From the NCBI RefSeq assembly GCF_943734655.1, contig NC_071354.1, positions 79,235,822-79,299,821 of the forward strand: a DNA stretch of 64,000 nt, in the 5' to 3' direction. The position numbers and the translations under genes are program-made. Positions 46,799 through 58,775 of this stretch are shown piece after piece (position 1 is the stretch's first letter; each line of letters begins with the position of its first letter). The notes beneath the pieces were generated by a model, which made no database searches, was not told where the DNA came from, and was given only the letters and a program-made list of their open reading frames with translations. The stretch is from Sabethes cyaneus (taxonomy: Eukaryota; Arthropoda; Insecta; Diptera; Culicidae).

Positions 46799-47640
46799 AA
46801 GGCTGTTCTTTACAACCAAGTAGCTAAAATTCTAGTCCTATTTGCATAAATTATCTTGAATCTGTTCATGCGATAATTAAACTGTTGAGCATATAATCTT
46901 TCCACAAACGAAACAAAAAGGTAATGAAAATATGACAAAAACACGAAGAAAAGACGTCAGAAAGACGGCAAATGACGACAAAAACGTGACGAAAAGATGG
47001 TGGAAACGCGATGAAAAATTAACGAAAAGACGACAAAAGACGGCAAAAATAATATAACATACGATGAAAAGACAACGAAAAGACGCTGAAATACCGACAA
47101 AAAAAGAAAACAACAAAAATGACAAAAATACAGCAACAAAATATGCAAAAAGACTAGTAAAAGAGGACGAAGTAACAACGAAAAGACAGTAAAAAAGCAC
47201 CATGTCTAAACAACATACAGCGCGACATCAAAAATAGCAAAAAGTGACGAAAAGACAACAACAAAAAACTGAAGAACGAGGACAAGAGACAATGAAAAGA
47301 TGACAAAAAAACAAACTAAATATAACAAAATGACGAAGAAAAGGCAGCGAAAAGACATCGAAACAAAAATTCATGGAAACATGACGAAAAAGTAATGGCA
47401 AATAGGTAAAAAGATGGTAAAAGAAATGAAACACGACAAAAATACGATCCAAACACACCAACAAGTGCCAAAAATGACAATAAAAAACGATGAAAATGTA
47501 ATAAACAGATGCAGAATAAACAGCAGCGACGACAAAACGGCAAAATAGCGACAATAAATGCCGAAAAGACTACAAATAATGACAAAAAAACGCCATCGTG
47601 AGCAACCAACAACGCTACAAAAGACAATAAAAAACTAATC
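46799..47640. repeat. Degenerate GACAAAA/GACGAAA array, copy 2
   Basis: The segment 46799-46905 (CAACCAAGTAGCTAAAATTC, GATAATTAAACTGTTGA) aligns with 39719-39845. It passes into a similar degenerate array (GACGAAAAGACGACAAAAGA and variants). The higher-order period seen in copy 1 is not clear here. Confidence 0.75.
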
Positions 47641-47681
47641 TAATGTTTTTTTGTCTTGACCTTTATATAGTATATAGTATA

Positions 47682-49507
47682 CTAGCTGACCCGAAAAACT
47701 TCGTATTGCCACAACTTAAACTGTGTTGTACATAAATCGTGAATCTCGGATGACCTTTGTCACAATCTTAAGTTTTGCAAGTTTCTGTGGAGTTCATGGG
47801 TTTTTTAATATACAAATTTTCCTCACAGTAACGTATAAAACAACTCCACCCATTGCTTAGCCTGATAAAATAAAGCGGATAGCATTTAAAAACCCAGTAA
47901 ACCATTTGATTTGTATATCTCGATTGCAACTGAGAAATACGACATCATATCTGAACGAAAAAGTTATATTTCACGTCAGATAAGAGCATATATGTACCAA
48001 AGTGAAGGCAATATACGTGCGAAAACTTTGACGATTATTTTTAATTCTATCTTGCATTTTATACAGCGGTTTTTATAACACGCAACTTAATACTCCTGAA
48101 TATATGATTGAGATATAAGTAAATAGGGCTAATAGGGCCGACTGACAGTTGTTAGAAATTTCTAAATTCGAAAATTCCATACAATTTTGACATTCAAGTT
48201 GTCCCATAGTCCAATTAGCGAACACCCAATTAACGAACCGCCCAATTAACGAACTACCAATTAACGAAACTTTGCTGTATGCTGTTTTATAATTCACAGT
48301 CATGAGTTGTATATGAGGACACGCACGACTGCAAAACAACTTATGGTTCACTTTGTTTTGACATACTCTAATCATTATGCAATTTCAATGTTAAATTGAC
48401 ATGAAAACGATTTAATGTGAACTCTCTATTACGATCTTGTGTTATCTGGGTATTCGCCATCATTACAAACCATTTCGCCGAATACCATTTTGCGGAACAC
48501 CAATTCTCGGTTGACCATAACGTGGAATATAGAGTTTCGCAGAATGCCATTTCGCGAAATACCTTACGCGGGATGTGCCATTTCACGGAAAATCTTTTCG
48601 TAGAAAGTTCCATTTCGCAGGGGTGACCCAACTGAAGGAAAGTAATAGAGGTCAGTAGATCTAGGAAAATAAATAAACCTAGATAGAGGTGATATCTACG
48701 GGGGGCTGCCCCCCGCAGTGGCCGGCGCTTCCAACGGCAGGTCGCCGGCAACACTCGCGGCCTGTGGCCGTCTCGAGCTGAATAATCTAATGTTACTATT
48801 GACAGTTTTTGGTGGTCTTGTTATTGATTAATGTTTTATGAAAGAGTCTAAAATTTCTCGAGTTCGATTAGTTTTTGAGTTACGCAAAAATTTCTGTTTT
48901 ATTTGTATGAGAATCCTTATCCCCCTACCACAGGGGTGAGGGGTCTCAAACCAACTTTAAAAAAACCTGACTCCAAAACCCTCCACATGTCAAATTTTGT
49001 TCCATTTGCTTGATTAGTTCTCGAGTTATGGGAAAATTTGTATTTCATTTGTATAGGAGCCCCTCTCCTAAAGTGGGAAGAGGTTTCCAAAACACCCACA
49101 TGTAAAATTTGGTTCCATTTGCTTGATTAGTTCTCGAGTTATACAGAAATTTGTGTTTCATTTGTATGGGAGCCCCCCCTCTTAGTAGAGGGAGGAGTCT
49201 CTAACCATCATAAGAACCTTCGCTGGCACCAAAAACCCCTACATGCAAATTTTCACTTCGATCGGTTCAGTAGTTTTCGATTCTATAAGGAACATAGAGC
49301 AGACAGAAATCCATTTTTATAGGCATAGATTTGTATGAAAGCCCCCCCCCCCCTCCTAATGGGGGGAGGGGTCTTTTGCCATCGAGAGAACCTTCCCTAG
49401 TCCCAAAAACCCCTACATGCAAATTTTCACGCCGATTGGTTCAGTAGTTTTCGATTCTATAAGGAACATACGGACAGACAGACAGAAATCCGTTTTTATA
49501 GGTATAG
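47682..49507. mobile_element. ~1.8-kb interspersed repeat with 15-bp flanking duplication and tandem ~120-bp units
   Basis: Starts CTAGCTGACCCGAAAAACTT and is flanked by the exact 15-bp direct repeat ATAGTATATAGTATA (47667-47681 and 49508-49522). From 48850 to 49507 it contains about five diverged units of roughly 120 bp. Each has a TTCTCGAGTTAT or TTTTCGATTCTAT block, a run of Cs near GAGGGG, and AAAACCC(C)T(A/C)CATG. GACAGACAGAAATCCGTTTT lies near the end. Similar AGCTGACCCG repeats are, to my recollection, widespread in insect genomes. The internal 48185-48660 part is a separate short-period repeat. Confidence 0.65.
48185..48660. repeat. Short-period repeats (CCAATTAACGAAC and CCATTTCGCG types)
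   Basis: Four imperfect copies of CCAATTARCGAAC lie at about 48210-48270. Several diverged copies of ATTTCGCRGAAYRCC follow at about 48465-48620. Nothing is coding. It lies inside the larger 47682-49507 repeat, and a GC-rich block (GGGGGGCTGCCCCCCGCAG) follows at 48697. Confidence 0.6.
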
Positions 49508-49571
49508 ATAGTATATAGTATATTTATATAGAGGTCAGACATTGATTTATTTTTATAAGATAGCCCTTCCA

Positions 49572-49783
49572 ATAAACGGAGAGAACGGTAGAAGAAAGTA
49601 ATGAAATCAAAGTTGTTTTAAAATATTCAAACAGAGTGGCACAAGACGTGAAGGAGAAAGAGCGGAAAATTAGATAAGGGTATAAGGGAGGACTCCCCTG
49701 GACGCCTTGTCCCGCGCTGCTTGGCTACTATAAGACACCTGTGATTTTATTACTTTCTTCTACCATTGCCTCCGCTTATTTCC
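49572..49783. mobile_element. ~210-bp foldback element
   Basis: About 42 bases on the left (AATAAACGGAG, then GGTAGAAGAAAGTAATGAAA, TCAAAG) are inverted on the right (CTGTGATTTTATTACTTTCT, TCTACCATTG, CCTCCGCTTATT) with about six mismatches. No target duplication was certain. The middle contains GTATAAGGGAGGACTCCCCT. It is non-coding. Confidence 0.65.
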
Positions 49784-50344
49784 AAAATCCGTTATAAAAT
49801 TTGACTAACAGACGTTAAAAAGGCAAAAAAACAAAACTACAGTTAAGGGCGACAGTATACATATAAAAAACAAAGACAAACAATTAAACACAAAATACAG
49901 AAAACCCAAGCTACAACAATGAAAGATGGAAAAGCAGAGACGAAAGGTACAATCAAGAGCAATACCAACATCTTTTTTTGATGATAAAAACACAGATAAT
50001 AAAACTATGGACTTTTCTTTAGCAAAGACTGGCAACGACGCCTTTTCTGTGTTTTTATACGACCGACTTCGCAGCCAGCTGTAAGACTACAGGACAATTA
50101 TGGGGCTGCTACTGTTATCTTATTAGCTCTTACAGCCTCTCCCAGTCAAGATTGCAGAAGCGAGAACATGCAAATAATTTATAGACTAGTGTTGTAGCTC
50201 AAGGTCAATTTTGAGGTTCTACGAGAAACGAAAAGTGTTTCCACGAATATTTGAATTTCAGCCGCAATATAATAATAACAAATCACTTGCCATGTTCTAT
50301 CTTGGATGTAAACAAAAATATTACCATCTTTGGGTAATCAATGC

Positions 50345-51290
50345 TTTCCTTTTTATTTTGTTAACCGTATCGTAGCCTACTGACTTTCGCCAGATGTACG
50401 ATGGGATGGGAATCGCTCCAAGCAGTGCATGTAGCTCGTAATTTATACGTCTCCGCCAGTTTATACTCCACCAAATATCGTCCGCAGTGCCATTCGTTTG
50501 AACACGGCAAAGGCGCATATGTCCTCCGTGAGCAGCGACACGGCTTCAAGGCCATAAGGAATTGCCGGTCTAATAAGCGTTTTGTACACCGTTAACTTCG
50601 TACGGCTCTACCACTTTTAGTTCGTCGCTGTCCCACAGACGCATTTGTTTCCTTTGAGCCTCTTCCTATCATGTATTTGGTCTTCGCGCATTTATTTTTA
50701 ACCAAATCCTCCTGGACTCCGCTCACAGTCTGAAGTAGATTGCCTCCGCAGTCGTAAAGTTCCTAGCCTAGAAGTTGACGACCCTTGACCCTTGATGCGT
50801 GAGTTTATCCGGCAATCTGTGTTCGTGCAACTGCCATAGCTGGTCTCGATCGACAGTATCGTATGCTGCTTTGAAATCAATAAAGTCATATGGAAAAAGC
50901 CCCCATGATGCCCGTTTACGAAACCCTGTGCTATCGGTAACTGCCGGCGTAAAAGAATCTGGAAAAGTACCTTGTAGGTTTCGTTTACCAGCGTCATGCC
51001 GTGATAGTTGCAGCAGTATCAGTATTTTGTAGATGGGACCTGCTTTAGGTTCTCCTCTTTCCATATCTTGGAAATAACCCAATGTAAACCCGTTGCCAGC
51101 ATTTCTCGGCCATGTTTATTAAGCTCGGCCGGTAGGTGGTCCTTACCAACGGTTTTATTAATCTTCAGCGACTCGATTTTTCGTTTGACTTCTTGGAGAC
51201 CAGATGCTGAGACATTACCATTAAGGTAAAATACCCGATCTCGTCGACCACTTCGATTCTTGGTGGGTGACTAATTTCTCTCCTTGGAGA
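50345..51290 (-). mobile_element. Decayed non-LTR retrotransposon fragment
   Basis: On the minus strand IDFKAAYDTVDRDQLWQLHE (about 50885-50825) is the start of the RT palm region. Downstream parts parallel the LINE at 6930-7440. Stops and frameshifts are present and the catalytic Asp-Asp region is not preserved. At 50561 it contains the unoccupied site matching the MITE insertion at 27843. Confidence 0.75.
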
Positions 51291-52810
51291 ACCTTCCTCG
51301 TACGTATTTTGTCTTCGACTTGCTACTGATAGGTCTAACTCTATTTACGTCAGCTTTCAGTCTTATATACGTTCCAAAGTTGTGTGCTATAGTGTCAATA
51401 TTGTCTACGAAGCCGCAAAGCTGGTTTTCTCACTACGACGCATGCACATCTTCTGCCGGGGTATTAGAGTAAGGAGGAGTAAAAGTGTGATGCGGGTAAA
51501 AGTGCGATTCAATGATTTATCGGTGCAGATTCCGAGTAAATTGACTTCATTGGCATGGATGGGTGACTACTTTGACAGCTTGAATCTAACGTAAACTTTG
51601 GTTGCTTACGAAGCATAGATGCTGAGTTATATGCAAATGTTATTTTAAGACGGTTTTGATGTAATTTTTCGTTATACGACAAATACGATATCAACAGGAG
51701 CATATTACTTGTTGAAAACAGCGTTTTACATCACTCATATATCCGTTTTGAAAATAGGGCGAAATACAAAATGTATTTCGCTTTTCCGTAATTTAATCTA
51801 ACCCCGTCAAGCACCCAGCGGGGTAAAAGTGCGATTCATGGACGGGGCAAAAGTGCGATTCATGGATGAGGCAAAAATGTATTGCTAATTTTATACAGCT
51901 TTAGGCACTATATTACAGATACTAGAAATGGAAGATCTGTAGAAAACTAGGTGCTTTACAGATATTGGCCGAAGGAAAACAATGTTTTTCCGGTGATGAA
52001 ACAAAAAACAAACGTTTGGAAAAGCTTCAATCTGACGGAGGCTGCAATATAGGAAAGGTTCAAATTGAGAATAGTCCTTACCGAAACATAACGCAGATTG
52101 GAGACAATATGGTTTTGTTAGCTACTGTTGTGCTAATTTCATTGATTTGAGCTTCGCGCTTTTGCCCCACGGTATTCGTACTTTTGCCCCGCGGTATTCG
52201 TACTTTTGCCCCGCTAGTGGGGTAAAAGTGCGAATCGGCATTTGATCAAAAGAAAGAAGAATTTATTTTCCAAACACTATTACCGCAGGTGATTTATAGT
52301 TGAATATGAAGACATTGAGTTACTGCATCACTATAAAATATATTATGTTGTTGTCCTTCTTTATATCTCACAAAAATTGATGACAACTTCAAACATCGCA
52401 CGTATGTCTCGCTCTACTCTATACAGAAGGCACAAAAGCTCATCACTTCATTCATGCGTCCGAACCCCACTCTACCTTTTTACGCTCAAAAGCCCCAAAA
52501 ACTCGTCGATCAGCTACCCTCAGCGTCGACGACTCATATCCGTGAAGGGCTGGCTACTGAAGGCCGTCAGACGAAGTAGCTCAACTGTTTTCGTCGGAAA
52601 TGCATGTTCTAGGAGTCTCTGCCACAACTCATTTCATTTGACTGAATCATATGCCGCCTTAAAGTCCGCAAACAGATGATGAGTCTGCACCTGTTATACT
52701 CCCGGAACTTGTCTACTAACTGACACAGACAGGACGTAAACATCTGATCCATCGTGAAAAGACAAACAACTCCGCTAACGGTTTCAGTCTACAGAACCAA
52801 ATACGGGAGA
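51291..52810 (-). mobile_element. Second LINE fragment, split by inverted-repeat element copy B
   Basis: Minus-strand reading at about 52680-52635 gives FADFKAAYDSVK, an RT motif of a different LINE from its neighbour. 51291-51464 appears to belong to the same or a related element. The ~950-bp element at 51467-52419 separates the two parts. All frames are broken. Confidence 0.6.
51467..52419 (+). mobile_element. ~950-bp inverted-repeat element with subterminal repeats, copy B
   Basis: Same family and orientation as 41090-41985. It starts GAGTAAGGAGGAGTAAAAGT and ends CTCGCTCTACTC, with TA on both sides (51465-51466 and 52420-52421). An extra unit GGGGCAAAAGTGCGATTCAT at 51846 and a repeated GGTATTCGTACTTTTGCCCC near 52170-52205 show local expansion of the subterminal motif. 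No transposase-like frame is present. Confidence 0.8.
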
Positions 52811-52896
52811 GATCCAGTCTGCAGGCAGAATTGAGCAATTTTTCGCTTTGATAGTTTTTACGCTCGAGTTGATATCCCTTTTTTAAAAGCTTGTGA

Positions 52897-53343
52897 GCAA
52901 TTCCAGCTCAAAACGCTGAAAAAAGGTCATTTTTGACTCGACTATTTTTGATTGGAATGACATTTTCGTGATGTGTTGAATACCACGCAAGACTTCATTC
53001 TTTTCAAAAGGGCGTATTTAAAAATGAGATCACTTTGTTTAAAAATCATATCTTGAAAACTACTTATTTGATCAAAATGACGTCAAAGGAAAAGTTGCAG
53101 GAAATTAAGTGTATTTTCAGAAAAAAATTACACTGAAAGAAAAAACTTTTCGGAACCATGATAAAAATCATAAAATGTCAATTATCTCAGAACCATCCCC
53201 TCCGATTTGCCTAATTTTTTCCTAAAGTTCAAAAAAAGTTTAGTGGAAAATGAATTCTTGCGTGTTGTTCAACACATCCGGGAAATTTCATTCCAATCAA
53301 AAATAGTGGAGTCACGCCGTTTTACTAGTTGAGCTGAAATTGC
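52897..53343. mobile_element. Long-TIR foldback/MITE
   Basis: The left ~80 bases (GCAATTCCAGCTCAAAACGC, TGACTCGACTATTTTTGATT, GGAATGACATTTTCGTGATG, TGTTGAA) are inverted on the right (TTCAACACATCCGGGAAATT, TCATTCCAATCAAAAATAGT, GGAGTCACGCCGTTTTAC, GAGCTGAAATTGC). The termini match closely but no target duplication is clear. The AT-rich interior is non-coding. Confidence 0.7.
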
Positions 53344-53446
53344 TTTTGTTCCCCTAGTGAAGGGCGATTCAAACAGCGTCAGTTTCGAAGCAAGGGGCAG
53401 AATATGAAATGTAAAATATTTGCCTTTGTTGTTGGTGTTGTTGCTG

Positions 53447-53880
<434 letters not shown>

Positions 53881-54175
53881 AAAATTTCTGCGCTTGATAT
53901 ATATGAATGAGTCGAAAACATTAGATGTGCTTGTCTGACAATGTCCGATCCCCGAAATGATTGAATTTTATTTTCTATTTATTTATTTTTTCATCAAACG
54001 AGGAGAGGAAATGAATGTCCATGTTTATCTCACGATGTTCGGATGGAATAATCTTTATTTTAGCAGATCTTAATGAATCGTGGGCAACATACGGACGGTC
54101 AAACTATGCTTGACTATACGATGCCGATGACAACCATTTCCATTAAAATTCCTTAACCACAATTTATCAATCTAG

Positions 54176-54267
54176 ACATGGAATTCCTGGAGGTGCTAAC
54201 CGAAGGCCTGGAACGAGTACTGATGGTTCGAGGTGGTGGACGGGAAGTCATCACCATTTACTCATAA
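54176..54267 (+). CDS. kcc: KCC exon P (terminal coding exon and stop)
   Basis: Encodes residues 861-890 and the TAA stop: MEFLEVLTEGLERVLMVRGG, GREVITIYS. This is the invariant KCC C terminus (vertebrate proteins also end EVITIYS). The acceptor is ATCTAG with a modest pyrimidine tract. The leading AC joins the T of the previous exon as Tyr. The stop at 54265-54267 gives a visible coding total of 2673 bases, with no frame break across 16 exons. Confidence 0.97.
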
Positions 54268-57200
54268 AAGCCTCCCTGTTGCCATCCTAACCTGCTCCCG
54301 AAGCGCCGTGAAGTGATTCGGAGGGCCAACCCGTCGTGCGCTGTGACTGGCCAAAACAGTCCGGCAGTATGGTATCAATTACGCTTCTACATCATCGTCG
54401 TCGTCGTCGCTGCCGACGCCGTCGTCGTCGTCGTTACACTACAATACAACATACATATACAAAACACACATAAATCTACACAACAGACACAGTCTTTCGC
54501 GAATGCAAACACTTAACCGCGTAGTCTACATACATAAGCAGTATGGAAACATTTTTCTACACTCGAAAATGCAAGAAAAAAAAATAATAACAAAAAACCA
54601 GTTTAGAAAACCAAAAAACAAAAAGCTAGTAATTTTAGTCAAACTGTAAAGTCTACTAGCATTAGGTTATCGAAAAAAGTACACTTTAATAATACAGAAT
54701 TTAATGAGTATCGGATAAGAAACTATAGAGAAAAAAACTTTCAAAAGTGTACGTACGTATCGCGAATTAGCGTTTTGAGAGCTGTGGAACAGTCAACATA
54801 CCAAAATAGTAGAAATTAGGAGATGAAAACTTTATCCACATTGTTGGTGCGAATCAAATTGATATACTACTTCTAAGGATGAACAAAATGCAAATAAAAA
54901 TAATAATTCTTTAATCGCGAAAGAAAAAGAGGAAGAAGAAGCAAAAGAAAGAAAAAGATTATGTGTTCTTCTTTTATAAAATTGTTTAGTCCAATTGTTA
55001 GAAGAATTAAACAGAATTGTACCTTCAACTGGGCGACACTTACATATACTCACACACTCTCACACCGGAAATTTCGTAATCGTAATAAATTGTCTTTGGA
55101 ATACATACCGACAAGCAAAACAGAGAGAAAAAAAACATGTGCCGCGCGGTTCATACACACCAGACTTTGAGGACGAATAGAGGAAATCAACAACAATTAG
55201 GTATTTTGTTCTGAAGCACGAGAATCAAAGCGACAGTAAAACCCCCGACCGACGACTGGAAAGTAGTAAATGTAGTGCATATGATTTTTTTCTTTTTTTA
55301 AAAATTCGTTACCGAGGAAGTACTATGTATTAGCTCTGCCTTTCAAACGCGGTTTTCACGCTACAATAGGAAATTTGTTTAAAAAAAAGGAACTTTGGTG
55401 TGTACAGTGTCGTTTCGGTTTATCACCGTCGCATGAGAATTTTCGCGTGATTTATTTGAGACCCATAGAACTTAATATTCACGTACTTCGACGAGCACGG
55501 TTTCAATGTTGAATTCTAGAGGTTTTAAACTCACTGCATTCAAAATTAAATACGGTACAACGACATTGTACTTTTATTTGTGTAGGTAATCCCGATCGGA
55601 CGTATTCACGATTGAACCAAGATGCGAGAAGTATTAGTTTACAAAAAACACAATTCTGCTACCAACTATATTATAATTAATTAGCTGAAGCTGGTTTAGT
55701 GATAGATCAGCCGAACTGTACTGTTTCCGTTTTGCTGATTTTTACGCTAACAGATTATATTGGTTGAGACAGGCAGCTGTCCTCTGCGTCATTTAGAGTA
55801 TGTAATTTGTTTTAGTTTTATATTCTGTTAAAGTTTATATAGTCTCGCATAGTTTAAGTGACGAAATGAAGATCCCGTTATAGTTGTTTAGAATTTGGTT
55901 TTCCATCGTTTCTGTTTATTTCTCTAGAGCATAAAGAACTTCCTTGTTTTATGTATTCCGAAATTGACTAAACAGAGGTATAGTTTGCGGTGTAATAACA
56001 CAATCTACCATGCGTTAGCATTAATTGCACAGGCATGGAGTCGCAAGGTGGTTTATTTTCTATACCAAGCGAGAAAGAAGTAACGTGCAGCACATTTTTA
56101 TTAACACAGACCAATCACAATAGTGGACGGACCGGACTGTAACACAAAATTACGCCTTGTTGCATTTAAGAGTACAAAATCCATCACCACCAAGAAAAGG
56201 GAAAATCACGCAACAAAAAACCACACTGAACAGAATAAACTGAGTATAATTAACAATGGCAAAAAGAGACAAAACTAGGCACCAGCGCAGCGCTTTACAT
56301 ACACGAATGGTTTTTAGATCACATTTTACTACTTATTTTTTCTCTTCAATTTGTTTATTTTGTAGTGGAAATTTCGTTCGAGTTGTGCACTATCGATCGC
56401 CTTATTTTTCCGTGAGCAACTTTGCAAAATTACTGCCACAGGTAAGTTTGTCTTTCTTTTCAAATATTTTTGTTCATTTCAGCATAAGCAATTGGTCATC
56501 GAAGCTTTCTTTTTGGGTGCTTATTCTCCGTTTTGCTTTTGATTGTATTATTTTATATAATTTAACTGGAACCGTCATTTTCGTGGCCGCCTTCCGCTCG
56601 ATACGATCATTTTGAGCTGTACAAGTTTTTATGTAATGTGGAATAAGTGAACCACTTTAGGCCTACACATACACAAACACAAAGCGTTACACAAACGAGT
56701 GGTATGAATTAGTATAGAAAGTTGAGAGTATTTTCCGAGAATTAACATGTTTAAGACTGTATTTTTTTCCAACCAATCTGTTTTACTGATTGTAGAGAGA
56801 TTTTCTTCAAAATGACATGTACTATTGTTAGGGAGAATTGTTCTATACAGAAAATATTGAAAGGACATTTACAAAACAGCTAACTATTACCGAAAGAAAC
56901 AAACACGATGCGTACCATTAAAAGAAAATAAACGATCGACGCAGCATAAGTAGTGGAAGAAAAATTTTAGAGGTGATATAGTAAAACCAAACCCAACACA
57001 CTATTTTAGAATCGTTGCAAAACACGGAGCAAACACGATTTAATATAAAATTTATCTAAATGTGCTAGGCAAATAAAAAGATAAACTTATATGACAATTG
57101 ATCATTTACTACAATTAATTACAATCTCTCTTTCGCAAATATGTAAACTGCCTAAATCTAGTGCAAATTATGTATTTGAAAGAAGAAAAGACACACTCAA

Positions 57201-58200
57201 GAAATTAACATAATTTTATTAAAGGTTATTTTAAATGAATAAAAAAAGTGGAGTGAACCAAAATAGAGTCGAAGAAACGCGAGTGAGGGACAGTACCGAA
57301 ATTGGTGGGAAATAACCTAAGGCTAGAATTAGAAAAACTACTTTTTCAGGAAACTAAGTGTATCTGGTAGTCAAAGTAATTACTAAAATATAAAAAAAGA
57401 TATAATTTAAACAGGTTAGTTGACGGAAATTTAGAAGTCTAGATCGTAAGTTAAGAATTATCCAAAATATAACAAAACAAAACTCTTCAACACCAAAGCA
57501 TTGATCAAAGAAAAACTTAACTTAAGAAGCAAAGAAAGACGGCAGCCGACCTGAGGGACAATGTGACAACTGAACAATCAAAAATGTAGGAATCGGATCG
57601 TAGCTAAAGTGATGCAGAAACGTAGGGAACGTTCGAGTTAGCAACCGCACGTGACGGTCAAATGGTTTTTCTTCGAATCAAGACACTTGTGGTGTTTTGG
57701 AAAAAATATAGCTCATTTACTGTGAAAATCAAATTTGACAAATACGTATAGATAAAGTAGTTACCGGAAAAACAAACATCCGTAATAGGTGCTGACGGCG
57801 AGTCAAAACCTGGAGAGTTTCCTCTTCGGTTTCGCTAGAGTCAGTTCTACTCACATTCGAGTAAAACTGTAGGGTTACCGTACAATTAAGGTAGTCAAAC
57901 TCCGTACAGATTAAGTTTGCACCTAGCTAAATGTAAGGGAACACTTTCACATCTGTTGTACCATTTTCATTTGCCACACAAAAAAAGTTGCTCAGAATTG
58001 AAAATCTTTATCCTCTCAAGTCAGTTTCCAACAACGCCCAAAATACATCATCCTAAAAGTATTACCTACTTTGTACTCTGTCGAATTCTGTGGCTTGGAA
58101 AGTTTCGAAACTATATACATAGCTAACAGAGCCGGTTGAACAACAGCTAATCTTTACGGTATTTGCTAAAATACGCAAACACATTTTGTAAATAAAGTGA
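54268..58200 (+). other. kcc: Probable kcc 3' UTR
   Basis: About 3.9 kb after the stop is AT-rich, free of the transposon relics that fill the introns, and rich in AAAAA and ACACA stretches. The early part includes a CGTCGT-rich patch at 54396-54430. Possible poly(A) signals AATAAA occur at several points, including 58191-58196. The true end cannot be fixed without transcript data. Frames here (such as 56256-56615) have no recognisable domain. Confidence 0.55.
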
Positions 58201-58775
58201 AGAAAATAAACAAAATGCATGTTTAACCCAATCAATCATATATTTTTAGGCAGTAAGTACGCGTGTAAAACTTTTCTCTTAGCCATCAGATAACCTTGAA
58301 CAAGACACGCGAACCGAGGTTTTAATATCTATAGTGAAGCTACACACTTACATAGAAACACCTCTGCAGCCCTATTATAGCAGTTTATCAATTCTATAGT
58401 ATAGACATCCGAAACACAAAAAGAAGAGAAAAAAATGGCGAATCAAATTACAAAAAAACAAAGAGAAAAGTAAAAAAATAAATTTAAAAAAAATAAATAC
58501 CTTGAGAAGCAATAAGAAGAGGATCCACGAAGAAATAGTTAAGGGTAGGGTTTTGAAGTCAACACTAGTCGTACTGGAGCCCCGCCAAATGCATGAGAGG
58601 GCCCTTTGAACGGACATGATGCACTTAAGTTACAATTTTCGGTGTTTCAAACAACAACAAAAAAGATAAAACAAAACAAAACATAATAAATCTACATACC
58701 TAGTTAGAAAGTGTACAGTTCTCGCCGGTATTTCAGCGATCTATCGATTGGTATGGCTTGGGGGTTTCGCTTTAA
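58201..58775 (+). other. Downstream flank or distal 3' UTR
   Basis: A-rich unique-looking sequence with no gene recognised. A further AATAAA-like signal lies at about 58686 (ATAATAAATC). It could belong to a longer kcc 3' UTR. Confidence 0.4.
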
